DNA of 64,000 bases from assembly GCF_042726155.1 (NCBI RefSeq), contig NZ_JBHXHV010000001.1, positions 558,001 through 622,000 on the forward strand, given 5' to 3'. The stretch is from Leucobacter sp042726155 (GTDB lineage Bacteria > Actinomycetota > Actinomycetes > Actinomycetales > Microbacteriaceae). Below are positions 8,456 to 17,321 of this stretch, in pieces. Below the pieces are notes generated by a model, which saw nothing but the letters and a program-made list of their open reading frames with translations, ran no database searches and was not told the DNA's origin. Numbering within the stretch: the stretch's first letter is position 1; every line of letters begins with the position of its first letter. Both the position numbers and the translations under genes were made by a program.

Positions 8456-9300
8456 GTCTCGTCGAGGTCGACGCACTGCACCGGGTGTTTCGCGTGGCGC
8501 GCGGCGCCGACGCCGTGACCGCCGTCAACCGAGCTTCATTCTCAATTGACGCTGGCGAAGCTGTGGGGCTGGTCGGGGAGTCCGGATCGGGCAAATCGAC
8601 AATCGCCCGCATCCTTGTCGGCCTGGAACGCGCCGATGCAGGCACCGCCACGATTGACGGCCTCGACTGTCTGCAACCCGCGCGCGGTCGCGCAGCCCGG
8701 TTGCGGCGAGCGCGGGCGGTGCAAATGGTGTTCCAAGACCCCAATGGATCGCTCGATCGGCGTGTGTCGATTGGCGAAATGCTGCAGCGCACGCTGCGAC
8801 TGCACGGGCGCGTTGCATCTGCCGCTGAGGCACGGGCCGAGGCGCTGCGGCTGCTCGATCAGGTGCGACTCACGGATCGGCACGCCGCGGCAAAGCCGCA
8901 CGAGCTCTCGGGCGGGCAGCGTCAGCGAGCGGCGATCGCGCGGGCGCTCGCCGTCGAGCCGAAGCTCGTGGTGCTCGACGAGGCGGTCTCGGCGCTCGAC
9001 GTCTCCGTTCAGGCGCAGGTGCTCGACCTGCTCGCTGAGATTCAGCGCGACTCGGGCGTCAGCTACCTGTTCGTGAGTCACGATCTCGCCGTGGTGCAGC
9101 AGCTCTGCCAGCGCACGCTCGTGCTGTTTCGCGGCACGATCGTGGAGCAGGGTGCCACCGATCGAGTGCTCGAGGCACCGGAGCACCCCTACACGCGGCT
9201 GCTAATCGCATCGACCCCAGGCGACGATTGGGACCCAGAGCGCGTGGTGCGCGACCGCATGACCTTCACGCAGCGCATGTCGGTGCTGCCGGAGGAGTAG
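8452..9300 (+). CDS. ABC ATPase, DppF/OppF type
   Basis: 282 residues, with Walker A GESGSGKST, signature LSGGQRQR, Walker B LVVLDEAVSALD and the C-terminal APEHPYTRLL segment of the oligopeptide-transporter ATPase family. It is the last gene of the five-gene importer. A hairpin with paired A/T tracts lies about 80 bp downstream (9381-9400). Confidence 0.92.
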   Translation: MSLVEVDALHRVFRVARGADAVTAVNRASFSIDAGEAVGLVGESGSGKSTIARILVGLERADAGTATIDGLDCLQPARGRAARLRRARAVQMVFQDPNGSLDRRVSIGEMLQRTLRLHGRVASAAEARAEALRLLDQVRLTDRHAAAKPHELSGGQRQRAAIARALAVEPKLVVLDEAVSALDVSVQAQVLDLLAEIQRDSGVSYLFVSHDLAVVQQLCQRTLVLFRGTIVEQGATDRVLEAPEHPYTRLLIASTPGDDWDPERVVRDRMTFTQRMSVLPEE

Positions 9301-9380
9301 GGGTGGGGTGGGTGCCGAGTGCTGAGCGCTGAGTGCTGAGTGCTGTACACCGTCACACCCGCAAAAGGATGAAATCGCGG

Positions 9381-9400
9381 GCGAAAAACGCGCTTTTCGC
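9381..9400. terminator. Candidate terminator after the peptide-importer operon
   Basis: GCGAAAA-acgcgc-TTTTCGC forms a 7-bp stem with a T-run in its 3' arm. It lies in the 180-bp gap after the ATPase gene. The same gap holds short imperfect repeats of GTGCTGAG (about 9319-9344) and shows no coding signal. Confidence 0.4.
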
Positions 9401-9480
9401 GCCGCACTCGCCCGCCGCGTCGATACCCTGAAATTTCGCATACAGGGGTACACAGGGCTGACGCCGGGGGGCAACACGCA

Positions 9481-10140
9481 ATGACGCATTGGATTTCGGA
9501 TACCGGGGCGACGGACGAGCACACGAACACGCAGGTTCTAGCGGGAGCCGGTGTTTCGGGCGCAGCACACAACAACTCAGCGCCGCGCAAGCGCAGCAAG
9601 TGGCTCTCGATCGGGGTGCCGGTCATCTGTTCGTTGCTTGCGTTCGGGCTCGGCTCGGCGGCGGGATCGTCGGGCTCCGCCGGAGAACGAAGCTCGCTGG
9701 CCGCGTCTGAGGAGCAGCTGCAATCGGATCTCACGGCCGCCAATGTCGCCGTGGACGAAGCCGAGACGCTCACCGCCGAGGCCGAACAAGAAGCCGAGGC
9801 GGCCCGCGACAAGCTCGCCGAGAGCACTGAACTGGCGAGTAGCCTGCAGGCGCAGGTCAAGGCGCACGAGACAAAGGTTACGGAGCTCACGAGCAGTAAC
9901 GAGACGCTCACGGCTCAGGTTGCCGATCTGCAGGCGGCACCCCCTGCGGCGCAATTCGCCGAGACTGCGCCACAGGCCGAGACGTCTGCGCCAGCAGAAT
10001 CTGCCCCGCAGCCCCAACCGGGCGCGTACTACCAGAACTGCACGGCCGCCCGAAACGCGGGCGCGGCCCCGCTGACTTCGGCGTCACCCGGATACGGTCC
10101 TCACCTCGATCGCGACGGCGACGGTGTTGCCTGCGAGTAG
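9481..10140 (+). CDS. Membrane-anchored coiled-coil protein with Excalibur domain
   Basis: 219 residues. One membrane segment lies at about residues 40-58 (WLSIGVPVICSLLAFGLGS), followed by a long Ala/Glu-rich coiled coil (about 75-155), a Pro/Ala/Gln-rich linker and a C-terminal Excalibur domain with the expected ending YYQNCTAARNAG...DRDGDGVACE. The DxDxDG segment is the proposed calcium-binding loop, and two Cys flank the domain. The topology suggests an extracytoplasmic C-terminus. Excalibur domains occur on secreted nucleases and cell-surface proteins; no enzyme domain is present here. The gene stands alone and its role is unknown. Confidence 0.75.
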   Translation: MTHWISDTGATDEHTNTQVLAGAGVSGAAHNNSAPRKRSKWLSIGVPVICSLLAFGLGSAAGSSGSAGERSSLAASEEQLQSDLTAANVAVDEAETLTAEAEQEAEAARDKLAESTELASSLQAQVKAHETKVTELTSSNETLTAQVADLQAAPPAAQFAETAPQAETSAPAESAPQPQPGAYYQNCTAARNAGAAPLTSASPGYGPHLDRDGDGVACE

Positions 10141-10293
10141 CCGGAAACGGCTTTGCAGCGCGAAAACGTGGGAGCTGACGAGCATCCTCGCGATCCCGCG
10201 TCGCGATCCGTCACACCGGAATGCGGCAGCGGGTCGCGCTGTTAGCGTCGAGTGGAAGCACCGCAAGGTGACCGGCATCGCGAAGGAGACCCC

Positions 10294-11253
10294 ATGACTC
10301 AGGCTGCACGGACCCGCATCGGAACATCTGACCTCGACATTGCACCGCTCGTGCTCGGTGGCAATGTGTTTGGCTGGACGGCGGATCGCGCCACCTCGTT
10401 CGACGTACTCGACGCGTTCATCGCGGGCGGCGGCAACTTCGTCGACACCGCCGATGGCTACTCGCACTGGGTGCCGGGTCACACGGGCGGTGAGTCGGAG
10501 ACGATCATCGGTGACTGGTTCGCCGAGCGGGGCAACCGCGACTCGGTCGTGCTGGCGACGAAGGTCTCGACGCATCCGGAATTCTCGGGGCTCGCTGCCG
10601 CCAACGTGCGCGCGGCAGCCGACGCGTCGCTGCAGCGCTTGCAGACCGACCGCATCGATCTGTACTACGCCCACTTCGACGACGCCGAGACGCCGCTCGA
10701 AGAGACCGTCGCCGCATTCTCCGAGCTCGTCGACGCCGGCAAGGTGCGCGCAATCGGTGTATCGAACTACACCGCCGATCGAGTGGCTGAGTGGTTCCGG
10801 ATCGCGCGGGCCGGTGGCTACCACCTGCCCGTGGCGCTGCAACCGCTCTACAACGTGGTCGAGCGCGATTTCGAGTCGAACGGGCTCCAGGCGGTCGCCG
10901 AGGCCGAACAGCTCTCGGTGTTCCCGTACTTCTCGCTCGCCAAGGGCTTCCTCGCGGGAAAGTACCGCGACGCCGCCGATGCGACCGTCGCCGGTGCGAG
11001 CCCGCGCGCGGGCGAGGCGGCCGCGTACCTCGACGATCGCGGGCGGGCCGTGCTCGCGGCGCTCGACGCCGCTGCCGCAGCGCACGATGCACCGGTTGCC
11101 GCGGTCTCACTCGCGTGGCTGCGTCAGCAGCCGACCGTGGGTGCGCCGATTGCGAGCGCGCGCAACCTCGAGCAGCTGCCCGCACTGCTCGCGTCGCTTG
11201 CGGTCGAGCTCACCGACGACGAGTTGGCCAGCATCACTGCCGCATCGGAGTAA
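10294..11253 (+). CDS. Aldo/keto reductase
   Basis: 319 residues starting MTQAARTRIG at the ATG preceded by AAGGAG. The NADPH-dependent (beta/alpha)8 reductase fold is shown by the tetrad Asp and Tyr in FVDTADGYSHW, Lys in LATKVS and His in YYAHFDD, and by VRAIGVSNYT. It reduces aldehydes or ketones; the natural substrate cannot be told from sequence. A second, more distant reductase follows 19 bp later. Its promoter may lie in the 153-bp gap 10141-10293, where nothing else is evident. Confidence 0.9.
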   Translation: MTQAARTRIGTSDLDIAPLVLGGNVFGWTADRATSFDVLDAFIAGGGNFVDTADGYSHWVPGHTGGESETIIGDWFAERGNRDSVVLATKVSTHPEFSGLAAANVRAAADASLQRLQTDRIDLYYAHFDDAETPLEETVAAFSELVDAGKVRAIGVSNYTADRVAEWFRIARAGGYHLPVALQPLYNVVERDFESNGLQAVAEAEQLSVFPYFSLAKGFLAGKYRDAADATVAGASPRAGEAAAYLDDRGRAVLAALDAAAAAHDAPVAAVSLAWLRQQPTVGAPIASARNLEQLPALLASLAVELTDDELASITAASE

Positions 11254-11272
11254 CGCCCGATAGGGTGACCGC

Positions 11273-12205
11273 ATGCGCACTTTCACACTGCCGGGAACCG
11301 AGCTGACCGTCTCCGATGTGGTGCTGGGGTTGATGCGCATCCAAGACAAGTCTGACGATGAGGTGCGCACGCTCGTGCAGACCGCGCGTGATGCAGGCAT
11401 CAACTTTCTTGACCACGCCGACATCTACGGCAGCTCGGTGCACGGCTGTGAGCGGCGCTTCGCCGAGGCGCTGCGGCTGTCGCCCGCCGAGCGTGAGCAG
11501 TGGGTCATCCAGTCGAAGGCCGGCATCATCACAGACGGGCCCTACTTCGACTTTTCGTATGAGCACATCATCGAGACGGTGCACGGCACACTCGAGGCAC
11601 TTGGCACCGAGTACCTCGACATTCTGCTGCTGCACCGTCCCGACGCACTCGTCGAGCCCGAAGAAGTCGCGCGCGCGTTCGATGAGTTGCACGCGGCGGG
11701 CAAGGTGCGATCGTTCGGTGTCTCGAACCACACCCCTCGCCAGATTGATCTGCTGCGCAAGTACGTGACGCAGCCGCTCGTCGCCAACCAGCTGCAGCTC
11801 TCGATCACCCACTCGCCGATGATCGCGCAGGGTGTGGCCGCCAACATGCAGGGCCTGCCGCAGTCGGTCACCCGCGACGACGGCGTGCTTGATTACTGCC
11901 GGCTCAATGACATCACGGTGCAGGCCTGGTCGCCATTCCAGGCGAACTTCTTTGACGGGCCCTTCCTGGGTTCGGATCGCTATCCAGAACTCAACGCGGT
12001 AATCGACCGCCTGGCAGCGCAGTACGGTGTGCCGCCCGAGGCGATCGCGGTTGCGTGGATCACCCGCCACCCGGCGCGCATGCAGGTCGTGCTCGGCACG
12101 ACCTCACCCGACCGTGTCGCGGCGGCGGCACAGGGCTCTGACATCACGCTGACCCGAGCCGAATGGTATGAACTCTTCCGCGCAGCGGGATACACGGTCC
12201 CGTAA
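11273..12205 (+). CDS. Aldo/keto reductase, YdhF-like
   Basis: 310 residues. Tetrad residues are visible in FLDHADIYG, VIQSKAG and LLLHRPD, with the NADP-binding VRSFGVSNHTP. The N-terminus (MRTFTLPGTELTVSDVVLGLMRI) and length match the YdhF/oxidoreductase group. No Shine-Dalgarno sequence precedes the ATG; instead TAGGGT (11261-11266) lies exactly 6 nt before it, the layout of a leaderless transcript. It could therefore be transcribed separately from the reductase gene 19 bp upstream. Confidence 0.88.
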   Translation: MRTFTLPGTELTVSDVVLGLMRIQDKSDDEVRTLVQTARDAGINFLDHADIYGSSVHGCERRFAEALRLSPAEREQWVIQSKAGIITDGPYFDFSYEHIIETVHGTLEALGTEYLDILLLHRPDALVEPEEVARAFDELHAAGKVRSFGVSNHTPRQIDLLRKYVTQPLVANQLQLSITHSPMIAQGVAANMQGLPQSVTRDDGVLDYCRLNDITVQAWSPFQANFFDGPFLGSDRYPELNAVIDRLAAQYGVPPEAIAVAWITRHPARMQVVLGTTSPDRVAAAAQGSDITLTRAEWYELFRAAGYTVP

Positions 12206-12226
12206 CCCCGGCCCGCCCAGGCCCCC

Positions 12227-12306
12227 GCGTTCCGCAAGTTATCTGCGTTCGGCAAGTCGCCCACGTGCGAGTTCGTGTTGCGGAACGCGGATGGCTTGCG
12301 CAACGC
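12227..12306. repeat. 80-bp palindromic element, copy 1
   Basis: Two 30-nt arms (12227-12256 and 12277-12306) are imperfect inverted repeats around a 20-nt loop. Each arm contains two 12-mers of the form GCGTTCSGCAAG separated by 6 nt. A second 80-bp copy with the same arms but a different loop lies at 47623-47702. Both sit 3' of convergent transcripts, here between the aldo/keto reductase and the ROK regulator. A bidirectional terminator or REP-like element is inferred. Confidence 0.75.
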
Positions 12307-12347
12307 AGCGCAGCGTAACGCCGCGAACCCAACGCATCACCGCGCCG

Positions 12348-13532
12348 CTACCCCAGCGCGGCGGTGATCCGCTCGGGGGCGAGAGCAGCGTCGATCGCGA
12401 GCTGCGCGGCGCCGTAGATCGCGGCGTTTCCGGCGGCGCGCGACGGCGCGATCGTGAGCTGTTCGGTGGAGAGGGGGATCGAGCGCGCGTAGACGACCTC
12501 GCGCACCCCGGCGACCAGGTGCTCGGCCGCCTGCGCCATCGTGCCGCCGATCACGATCGCCGAAGGGTTCATGATGCTGACGCAGGCCGTGAGTACTTCG
12601 CCCACGTCGCGACCCGCCTGCCGAATCTTCTGGATGGCGTTCACGTCTCCCGCTTTCGCGAGCGCCACGACCTCGCTCGGTCGGTGCAGTGGCACCGCTT
12701 CGGTACTCAGGGCGCGGGCGAGGGCGCGGCCTGACGCGACCGCTTCGAGACAGCCACGGTTGCCGCACGGGCAGGGGGTGTCGGTGGCGCGCGCGAGCGC
12801 GATGTGGCCGATGTCTCCGGCGGCGCCGTTGGCCCCGCGCCGCAGTGATCCGCCCGAGATGATGCCCGCCCCGATGCCGCTCGCGACCTTCACGAAGATC
12901 AGGTCGGTGACCCCGTCCCACGACGTCGCGAGCTCGCCGAGCGCCATGATGTTGACGTCGTTATCGACGAGTACGGGGGCATCAATGCGTGCGCGGATAG
13001 CCGAGGGAATGTCGAAGCGATCCCATCCTGGCATGATGGGCGGATTGATGGGCCGCCCGGTGGAGAACTCGACCGGGCCCGGCACCCCGATCCCGACGCC
13101 GGCCACCTGGCTCACGTCGTACCCGAGGCCCGGCAGCAGCTCGTCAGCCGCGTCGAGGATCCAGCTGATCGCCGCTTCTGGTCCGGAGGCGATTTCGCGC
13201 GGGGTAGACACCTCGGCGAGCAGTTCACCGCGGAGGTCGGTGACGGCGACGCGCGCGTGCAGCGCGCCGAGATCGGCCGCGAGCACTACCCGGGCGCGCG
13301 GGTTGAAGGCGATCTGCGCAGAGGGCCGGCCGCCGGTCGATGCCGCGTCGGCCACGGGGGCGATGAGCCCGAGGTCGATCAGCTGATCGATGCGCTGGGC
13401 GACCGTCGGGCGCGAGAGTCCCGTCAGTTGCGCGAGTTTCGCGCGCGTGCGGGGCTGCCCGTCGCGAAAGAGCTGCAGCAACCCGCCCGCGGTTGAGGCA
13501 CCCGGTTCTGCTGGTAGTGGTGGCACGATCAC
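12348..13532 (-). CDS. ROK-family transcriptional repressor
   Basis: 394 residues. The N-terminal winged HTH (LAQLTGLSRPTVAQRIDQLIDLGL) is followed by a ROK kinase-fold domain with ASTGGRPSAQIAF, GIGVPGPVEF and the zinc-binding cluster CPCGNRGCLEA. This is the NagC/XylR type, which represses sugar operons and releases DNA on binding a sugar or sugar phosphate. The start is a GTG at 13532. It diverges from the sugar ABC operon starting 95 bp away, its probable target. Confidence 0.92.
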   Translation of the reverse strand: MIVPPLPAEPGASTAGGLLQLFRDGQPRTRAKLAQLTGLSRPTVAQRIDQLIDLGLIAPVADAASTGGRPSAQIAFNPRARVVLAADLGALHARVAVTDLRGELLAEVSTPREIASGPEAAISWILDAADELLPGLGYDVSQVAGVGIGVPGPVEFSTGRPINPPIMPGWDRFDIPSAIRARIDAPVLVDNDVNIMALGELATSWDGVTDLIFVKVASGIGAGIISGGSLRRGANGAAGDIGHIALARATDTPCPCGNRGCLEAVASGRALARALSTEAVPLHRPSEVVALAKAGDVNAIQKIRQAGRDVGEVLTACVSIMNPSAIVIGGTMAQAAEHLVAGVREVVYARSIPLSTEQLTIAPSRAAGNAAIYGAAQLAIDAALAPERITAALG

Positions 13533-13590
13533 GCTTTCAGTAAATCACACGGTGAACTTCGATAACGGTTTGGTCACTTATGAAAAAGAG

Positions 13591-13621
13591 TTGACAAAAG
13601 TGGGGAGACGGGAATCACAAT
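13591..13621 (+). promoter_or_regulatory. Promoter of the sugar operon (leaderless type)
   Basis: Consensus -35 TTGACA (13591-13596) and -10-like CACAAT (13616-13621) are separated by 19 bp. The hexamer ends 6 nt before the ATG of the first gene, so transcription should start at or next to the start codon. The ROK repressor would be expected to bind in this 95-bp divergent region. Confidence 0.6.
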
Positions 13622-13627
13622 AGAGAC

Positions 13628-14728
13628 ATGTCCCCGCAGACGATGGAGTCTCGCTGGTCGCCGAGCATTGGGATGCTCGGCGCCGGCTTCATGGCTCGCA
13701 CGCACACTCACGCAGCCCGCCTCGCCGGGGCGTCGCTTGCCTCGCTCGCTTCGTCGAGTCTCGCGAGCGCCGAACGCGCGGCTCAATCACTCGGGTACGC
13801 CCGAGCGACCACCGCCGACGATCTGATCGCGGAGGGCCTCGATGTCGTGCACGTCTGCACTCCCAACACCAGCCATCTCGACCAGGCGCGCGCCGCGCTA
13901 CTCGCCGGCTCGCACGTCATCTGCGAGAAGCCGCTCGCGACGTCGGCGACCGACGCAGCTGAGCTCGCTGAGCTCGCCCGGTCGCGAGGGCTTCTCGGGG
14001 CCGTGCCCTTCGTGTATCGGTACCACCCGATGGTGCGCGAGGCGCGAGCGCGCATTGCGTGTGGCGATAAAGACGCCGTCGTCACTGTCTCGGGCCAGTA
14101 CCTGCAGGATTGGCTGCTCGGGGCTCAAGACGACAACTGGCGGGTGGCGGCCGATGCTGGCGGCCCGTCGCGCGCGTTTGCCGACATCGGATCGCACCTC
14201 GTCGACCTCGTCGAGTTTGTGAGCGGGGACCGCATCACGCGGCTCGTCGCGACGACCCGCACCGTCCACGCCGAACGCAATGGCCAGGAGGTCGCAACTG
14301 AGGACGCCGTGGCGCTGACCCTCGAACTCGCGGGTGGGGGCATTGGTTCGATGCTCATCTCGCAGGTTGCGCCCGGGCGCAAAAACGGCCTCGTGCTCGA
14401 GATCGCGGGCTCGACTGAGAGCGTCAGGTTCGATCAAGAGGACCCCGAACTGCTCTGGGTCGGCCGCCGTGCGGGTTCGCTGCTGCTGCGACGTGATCCC
14501 GACACGCTCTCCGCAGACGCCGCGCGACTGTCGCGCGTGCCTGCTGGTCACGCCCAGGGATACCAAGACGCGTTCAACGCATTCGTTGCGGATGCCTACG
14601 ACGCGGCAGGCGGAGGCACTCCGGAGGGGCTCCCCACCTTTGCCGACGGACTGCGCGCGGCGCAGATCACCGACGCGGTGCTCGCATCGGCCCGCGTCGG
14701 AAACTGGGTGGAGGTGAGTGAAGCATGA
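13628..14728 (+). CDS. Gfo/Idh/MocA-family NAD(P)-dependent dehydrogenase
   Basis: 366 residues. The Rossmann domain begins SIGMLGAGFMARTHTHAARL, and the EKPLA motif contains the conserved catalytic-region Lys. The C-terminal alpha/beta domain has DAGGPSRAFADIGSHLVDLVEF, with the GxxxDxGxHxxD pattern that carries the catalytic His. Family members oxidise or reduce a hydroxyl of sugars, inositols or glycosides. It is the first gene of an operon with a sugar importer and two TIM-barrel enzymes, so it probably oxidises the imported sugar or a derivative. The stop overlaps the ATPase start by 4 bp. Confidence 0.92.
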   Translation: MSPQTMESRWSPSIGMLGAGFMARTHTHAARLAGASLASLASSSLASAERAAQSLGYARATTADDLIAEGLDVVHVCTPNTSHLDQARAALLAGSHVICEKPLATSATDAAELAELARSRGLLGAVPFVYRYHPMVREARARIACGDKDAVVTVSGQYLQDWLLGAQDDNWRVAADAGGPSRAFADIGSHLVDLVEFVSGDRITRLVATTRTVHAERNGQEVATEDAVALTLELAGGGIGSMLISQVAPGRKNGLVLEIAGSTESVRFDQEDPELLWVGRRAGSLLLRRDPDTLSADAARLSRVPAGHAQGYQDAFNAFVADAYDAAGGGTPEGLPTFADGLRAAQITDAVLASARVGNWVEVSEA

Positions 14729-16257
14729 GCGCACACGAATCCGCACCGGCGCACCCAGCTGTCACTGCGCCCGTACTCTCAGTCACCGACATTCGCAAGC
14801 AGTTCTTCGGCAATGAGGTGCTGCACGGCATCTCGCTCGACCTTGTGCCGGGCACCGTGCACGGGCTCGTCGGCGAAAACGGTGCGGGCAAATCCACCCT
14901 CATGAAGATCGTCGCGGGCGTCTACCGCCGGGACGGCGGCGATGTGCGCATCGACGGCGTGAGTGTCGATTTCGGGCACCCGGTCGAGGCCGCTGCAGCC
15001 GGGGTTGCCACGGTGTTTCAAGAATTCAATCTGCTCTCCGACCGCTCCGTCGCGCAGAACGTCTTCCTGGGACGCGAGCCCCGCAGGCGCGGTCTCATCG
15101 ATACGGCCCAGATGCGACGCGCAACCGCCGCGCTGCTCGACGACCTCGGAATCTCCGGCATCGACCCTGACTCGCAGGTCGGCAGCCTGACGGTTGCTGA
15201 ACAGCAGATCGTGGAGATCGTGAAGGCGCTCTCGATCGACGCGCGAGTGATTTCGATGGACGAGCCGACGGCGGCGCTCGCTGATCACGAGGTCGCGATC
15301 CTCTACCGCGTGATTCGTCGCCTGCGAGACCGGGGCGTCGCGATTCTGTACGTCTCGCACCGGTTGAAGGAGATCTTCGATCTGTGTGACACGATCACGG
15401 TCATGAAGGACGGCTCGCTGGTGTCGACGGACCCGGCGGCGGCGCTGGATCAGCCGACCCTCGTGCGACGCATGGTCGGCCGCCCGATCAGCGCTTTCTT
15501 TCCCGACCCTGAGCCTGGCACCGAGCTCGGCGCGCTGCTCGTGCGGGTGCGCGGCGGCGGGAACACGCAGCTCGATGACATCGCCATCGACCTACGAGCC
15601 GGTGAAGTCGTCGGGCTCGCGGGTCTGCAGGGGTCGGGCCGCACAGAACTGGTCGAAGCGCTCTTTGGCGCCGCGCCGTTTACCCGCGGTCAGGTCACGC
15701 TCGCTGGCGCCCAGCGTACGATCCGCAGCCCGCGCCAGGCGGTGCGGCTCGGCATTGCCCTCGTGACGGAGGATCGCAAGCGCACGGGTCTCGCCCTGAA
15801 CCAATCGATTCTCGACAACGCACTGCTCGCGATCCGCAGCGTCTTTCCCCGCCGCACGCGGGCCGAGCGAGCGTCGATCCCGGGTGTGTTCGACGCGCTT
15901 GAGCTCGTGAGCCGCGGGCCGAAGCAAGAGGTCCAGGCGCTGTCTGGCGGAAACCAACAGAAGGTGGTGCTCGCGAAGTGGCTCGCGACCGAGCCGCGCA
16001 TCGTGCTGCTCGACGAGCCGACTCGCGGTATCGACGTGGGCGCGAAGGTCGCGGTCTATCGCCTGATCCGTGAGTTGGCGAAGCGCGGCGTAGCGATCCT
16101 GCTCGTCTCGAGCGAACTTCCGGAGGTGATCGGAATGGCCGATCGGGTGCTCGTGATGCGCGACGGGCGCGTAGCCGGTGAGCTGCCAGCAGGGTCATCA
16201 GAAGAGACCGTGCTGGCGCTCGCGACCGGCGCCAGCGACGAACGGAGCGCGGCATGA
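14725..16257 (+). CDS. Sugar ABC importer ATPase, RbsA/XylG type
   Basis: 510 residues with two fused ATPase domains. The first has Walker A GENGAGKST and Walker B VISMDEPTAAL. The second has the degenerate P-loop GLQGSGRTEL typical of this family, signature LSGGNQQK and Walker B IVLLDEPTRGIDVG. This architecture belongs to carbohydrate-uptake class 2 (ribose, xylose, galactose, inositol). It overlaps both neighbours by 4 bp, so translation is coupled. Confidence 0.95.
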   Translation: MSAHESAPAHPAVTAPVLSVTDIRKQFFGNEVLHGISLDLVPGTVHGLVGENGAGKSTLMKIVAGVYRRDGGDVRIDGVSVDFGHPVEAAAAGVATVFQEFNLLSDRSVAQNVFLGREPRRRGLIDTAQMRRATAALLDDLGISGIDPDSQVGSLTVAEQQIVEIVKALSIDARVISMDEPTAALADHEVAILYRVIRRLRDRGVAILYVSHRLKEIFDLCDTITVMKDGSLVSTDPAAALDQPTLVRRMVGRPISAFFPDPEPGTELGALLVRVRGGGNTQLDDIAIDLRAGEVVGLAGLQGSGRTELVEALFGAAPFTRGQVTLAGAQRTIRSPRQAVRLGIALVTEDRKRTGLALNQSILDNALLAIRSVFPRRTRAERASIPGVFDALELVSRGPKQEVQALSGGNQQKVVLAKWLATEPRIVLLDEPTRGIDVGAKVAVYRLIRELAKRGVAILLVSSELPEVIGMADRVLVMRDGRVAGELPAGSSEETVLALATGASDERSAA

Positions 16258-17321
16258 GCCTCACACTGCCACGCCGGCTCCGGCGCATTGACACGATCGG
16301 GATCGTGTTCATCGCCCTGATCGCCGTGCTCGTGCTCAGCGCGATCCTCGTATCGACTGTCGGTCGCAACCTTCTCAGCGCGGGCAGCATTCGAGACATT
16401 CTGACCGGTATGAGCGTGCTCGGCTTCGTCGCCATCGGACAGACGCTCGTGATTCTCGGCGGATCGCTCGACCTCTCCGTACCGTACGTCGTGAGCCTCA
16501 CCAGCTTGATCGCGGCCCAGACGATGCACGGACAGGCGGGCATGGTCGTGCCAGGCATTCTGCTCGCACTCGGCGTTGCCGCCGTCATCGGGCTCGCCAA
16601 TGGCCTGATCGTTACGTTCCTGAACGTGCACGGCTTCGTCACGACACTCGGCGTCGGACTCATGCTCAAGGGCTATCTCGACACCAACTATCAGGGCACG
16701 GCGGGGGAGGTGCCGTGGGCGTTCCAGCTCTTCGGAGCGACCGGCCTCGGCCCCGTGCCGGTATCGACGATCGTGATGCTCGTGCTCGCCGGCTGCGTCG
16801 CCTTCGTGCTGTCACGCACCACCTTCGGCCATCACCTCTTCGCTGTCGGCGGCAACGCCGAGGTCGCTCGGCTCTCGGGCGTGCGTACGCGTCGCCCCAT
16901 CATTTGGGCACACGTCATCTGCTCAGTCTTCGCCGGAATCGCGGGACTCCTGCTCGCCAGCCGTCTCGGCGTCGGCAGCCCGACAGTCGGCGTGCAGGGT
17001 GGCTACGACCTGCTTTCGATTGCCGCGGTCGTGCTGGGAGGCACGCTGCTCGCGGGCGGTCGCGGTTCAATCTGGGGAACCATCGGGGGCGTCGCCATCT
17101 TCGCGGTGCTCGACAACTTGATGAGCGTGCTGCAGGTCAACCCGTTCCTGAAAGACGTGGTGCGGGGCGCTGTCATCGTGATCGCCGTGGCGATTTACTC
17201 GCGACGCCGACTCATCGCGCGCCGCGAACGGTTCACGCGCGGCGGCGAGGTGGCCCCGGCACCCGCGGACGTACCGTCTGAAGTCGCTGCCGATGCGCCC
17301 AATGAGGAGGTTGCGCGATGA
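16254..17321 (+). CDS. Sugar ABC permease, RbsC type (first of two)
   Basis: 355 residues with multiple membrane helices and the family motifs GQTLVILGGSLDLSV, FGHHLFAVGGNAEVARLSG and GGTLLAGGRGSIWGTIGG. The C-terminal tail of about 40 residues is charged and cytoplasmic. It likely pairs with the adjacent homologous permease, since CUT2 transporters need two membrane subunits. Linked by 4-bp overlaps on both sides. Confidence 0.94.
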   Translation: MSLTLPRRLRRIDTIGIVFIALIAVLVLSAILVSTVGRNLLSAGSIRDILTGMSVLGFVAIGQTLVILGGSLDLSVPYVVSLTSLIAAQTMHGQAGMVVPGILLALGVAAVIGLANGLIVTFLNVHGFVTTLGVGLMLKGYLDTNYQGTAGEVPWAFQLFGATGLGPVPVSTIVMLVLAGCVAFVLSRTTFGHHLFAVGGNAEVARLSGVRTRRPIIWAHVICSVFAGIAGLLLASRLGVGSPTVGVQGGYDLLSIAAVVLGGTLLAGGRGSIWGTIGGVAIFAVLDNLMSVLQVNPFLKDVVRGAVIVIAVAIYSRRRLIARRERFTRGGEVAPAPADVPSEVAADAPNEEVAR

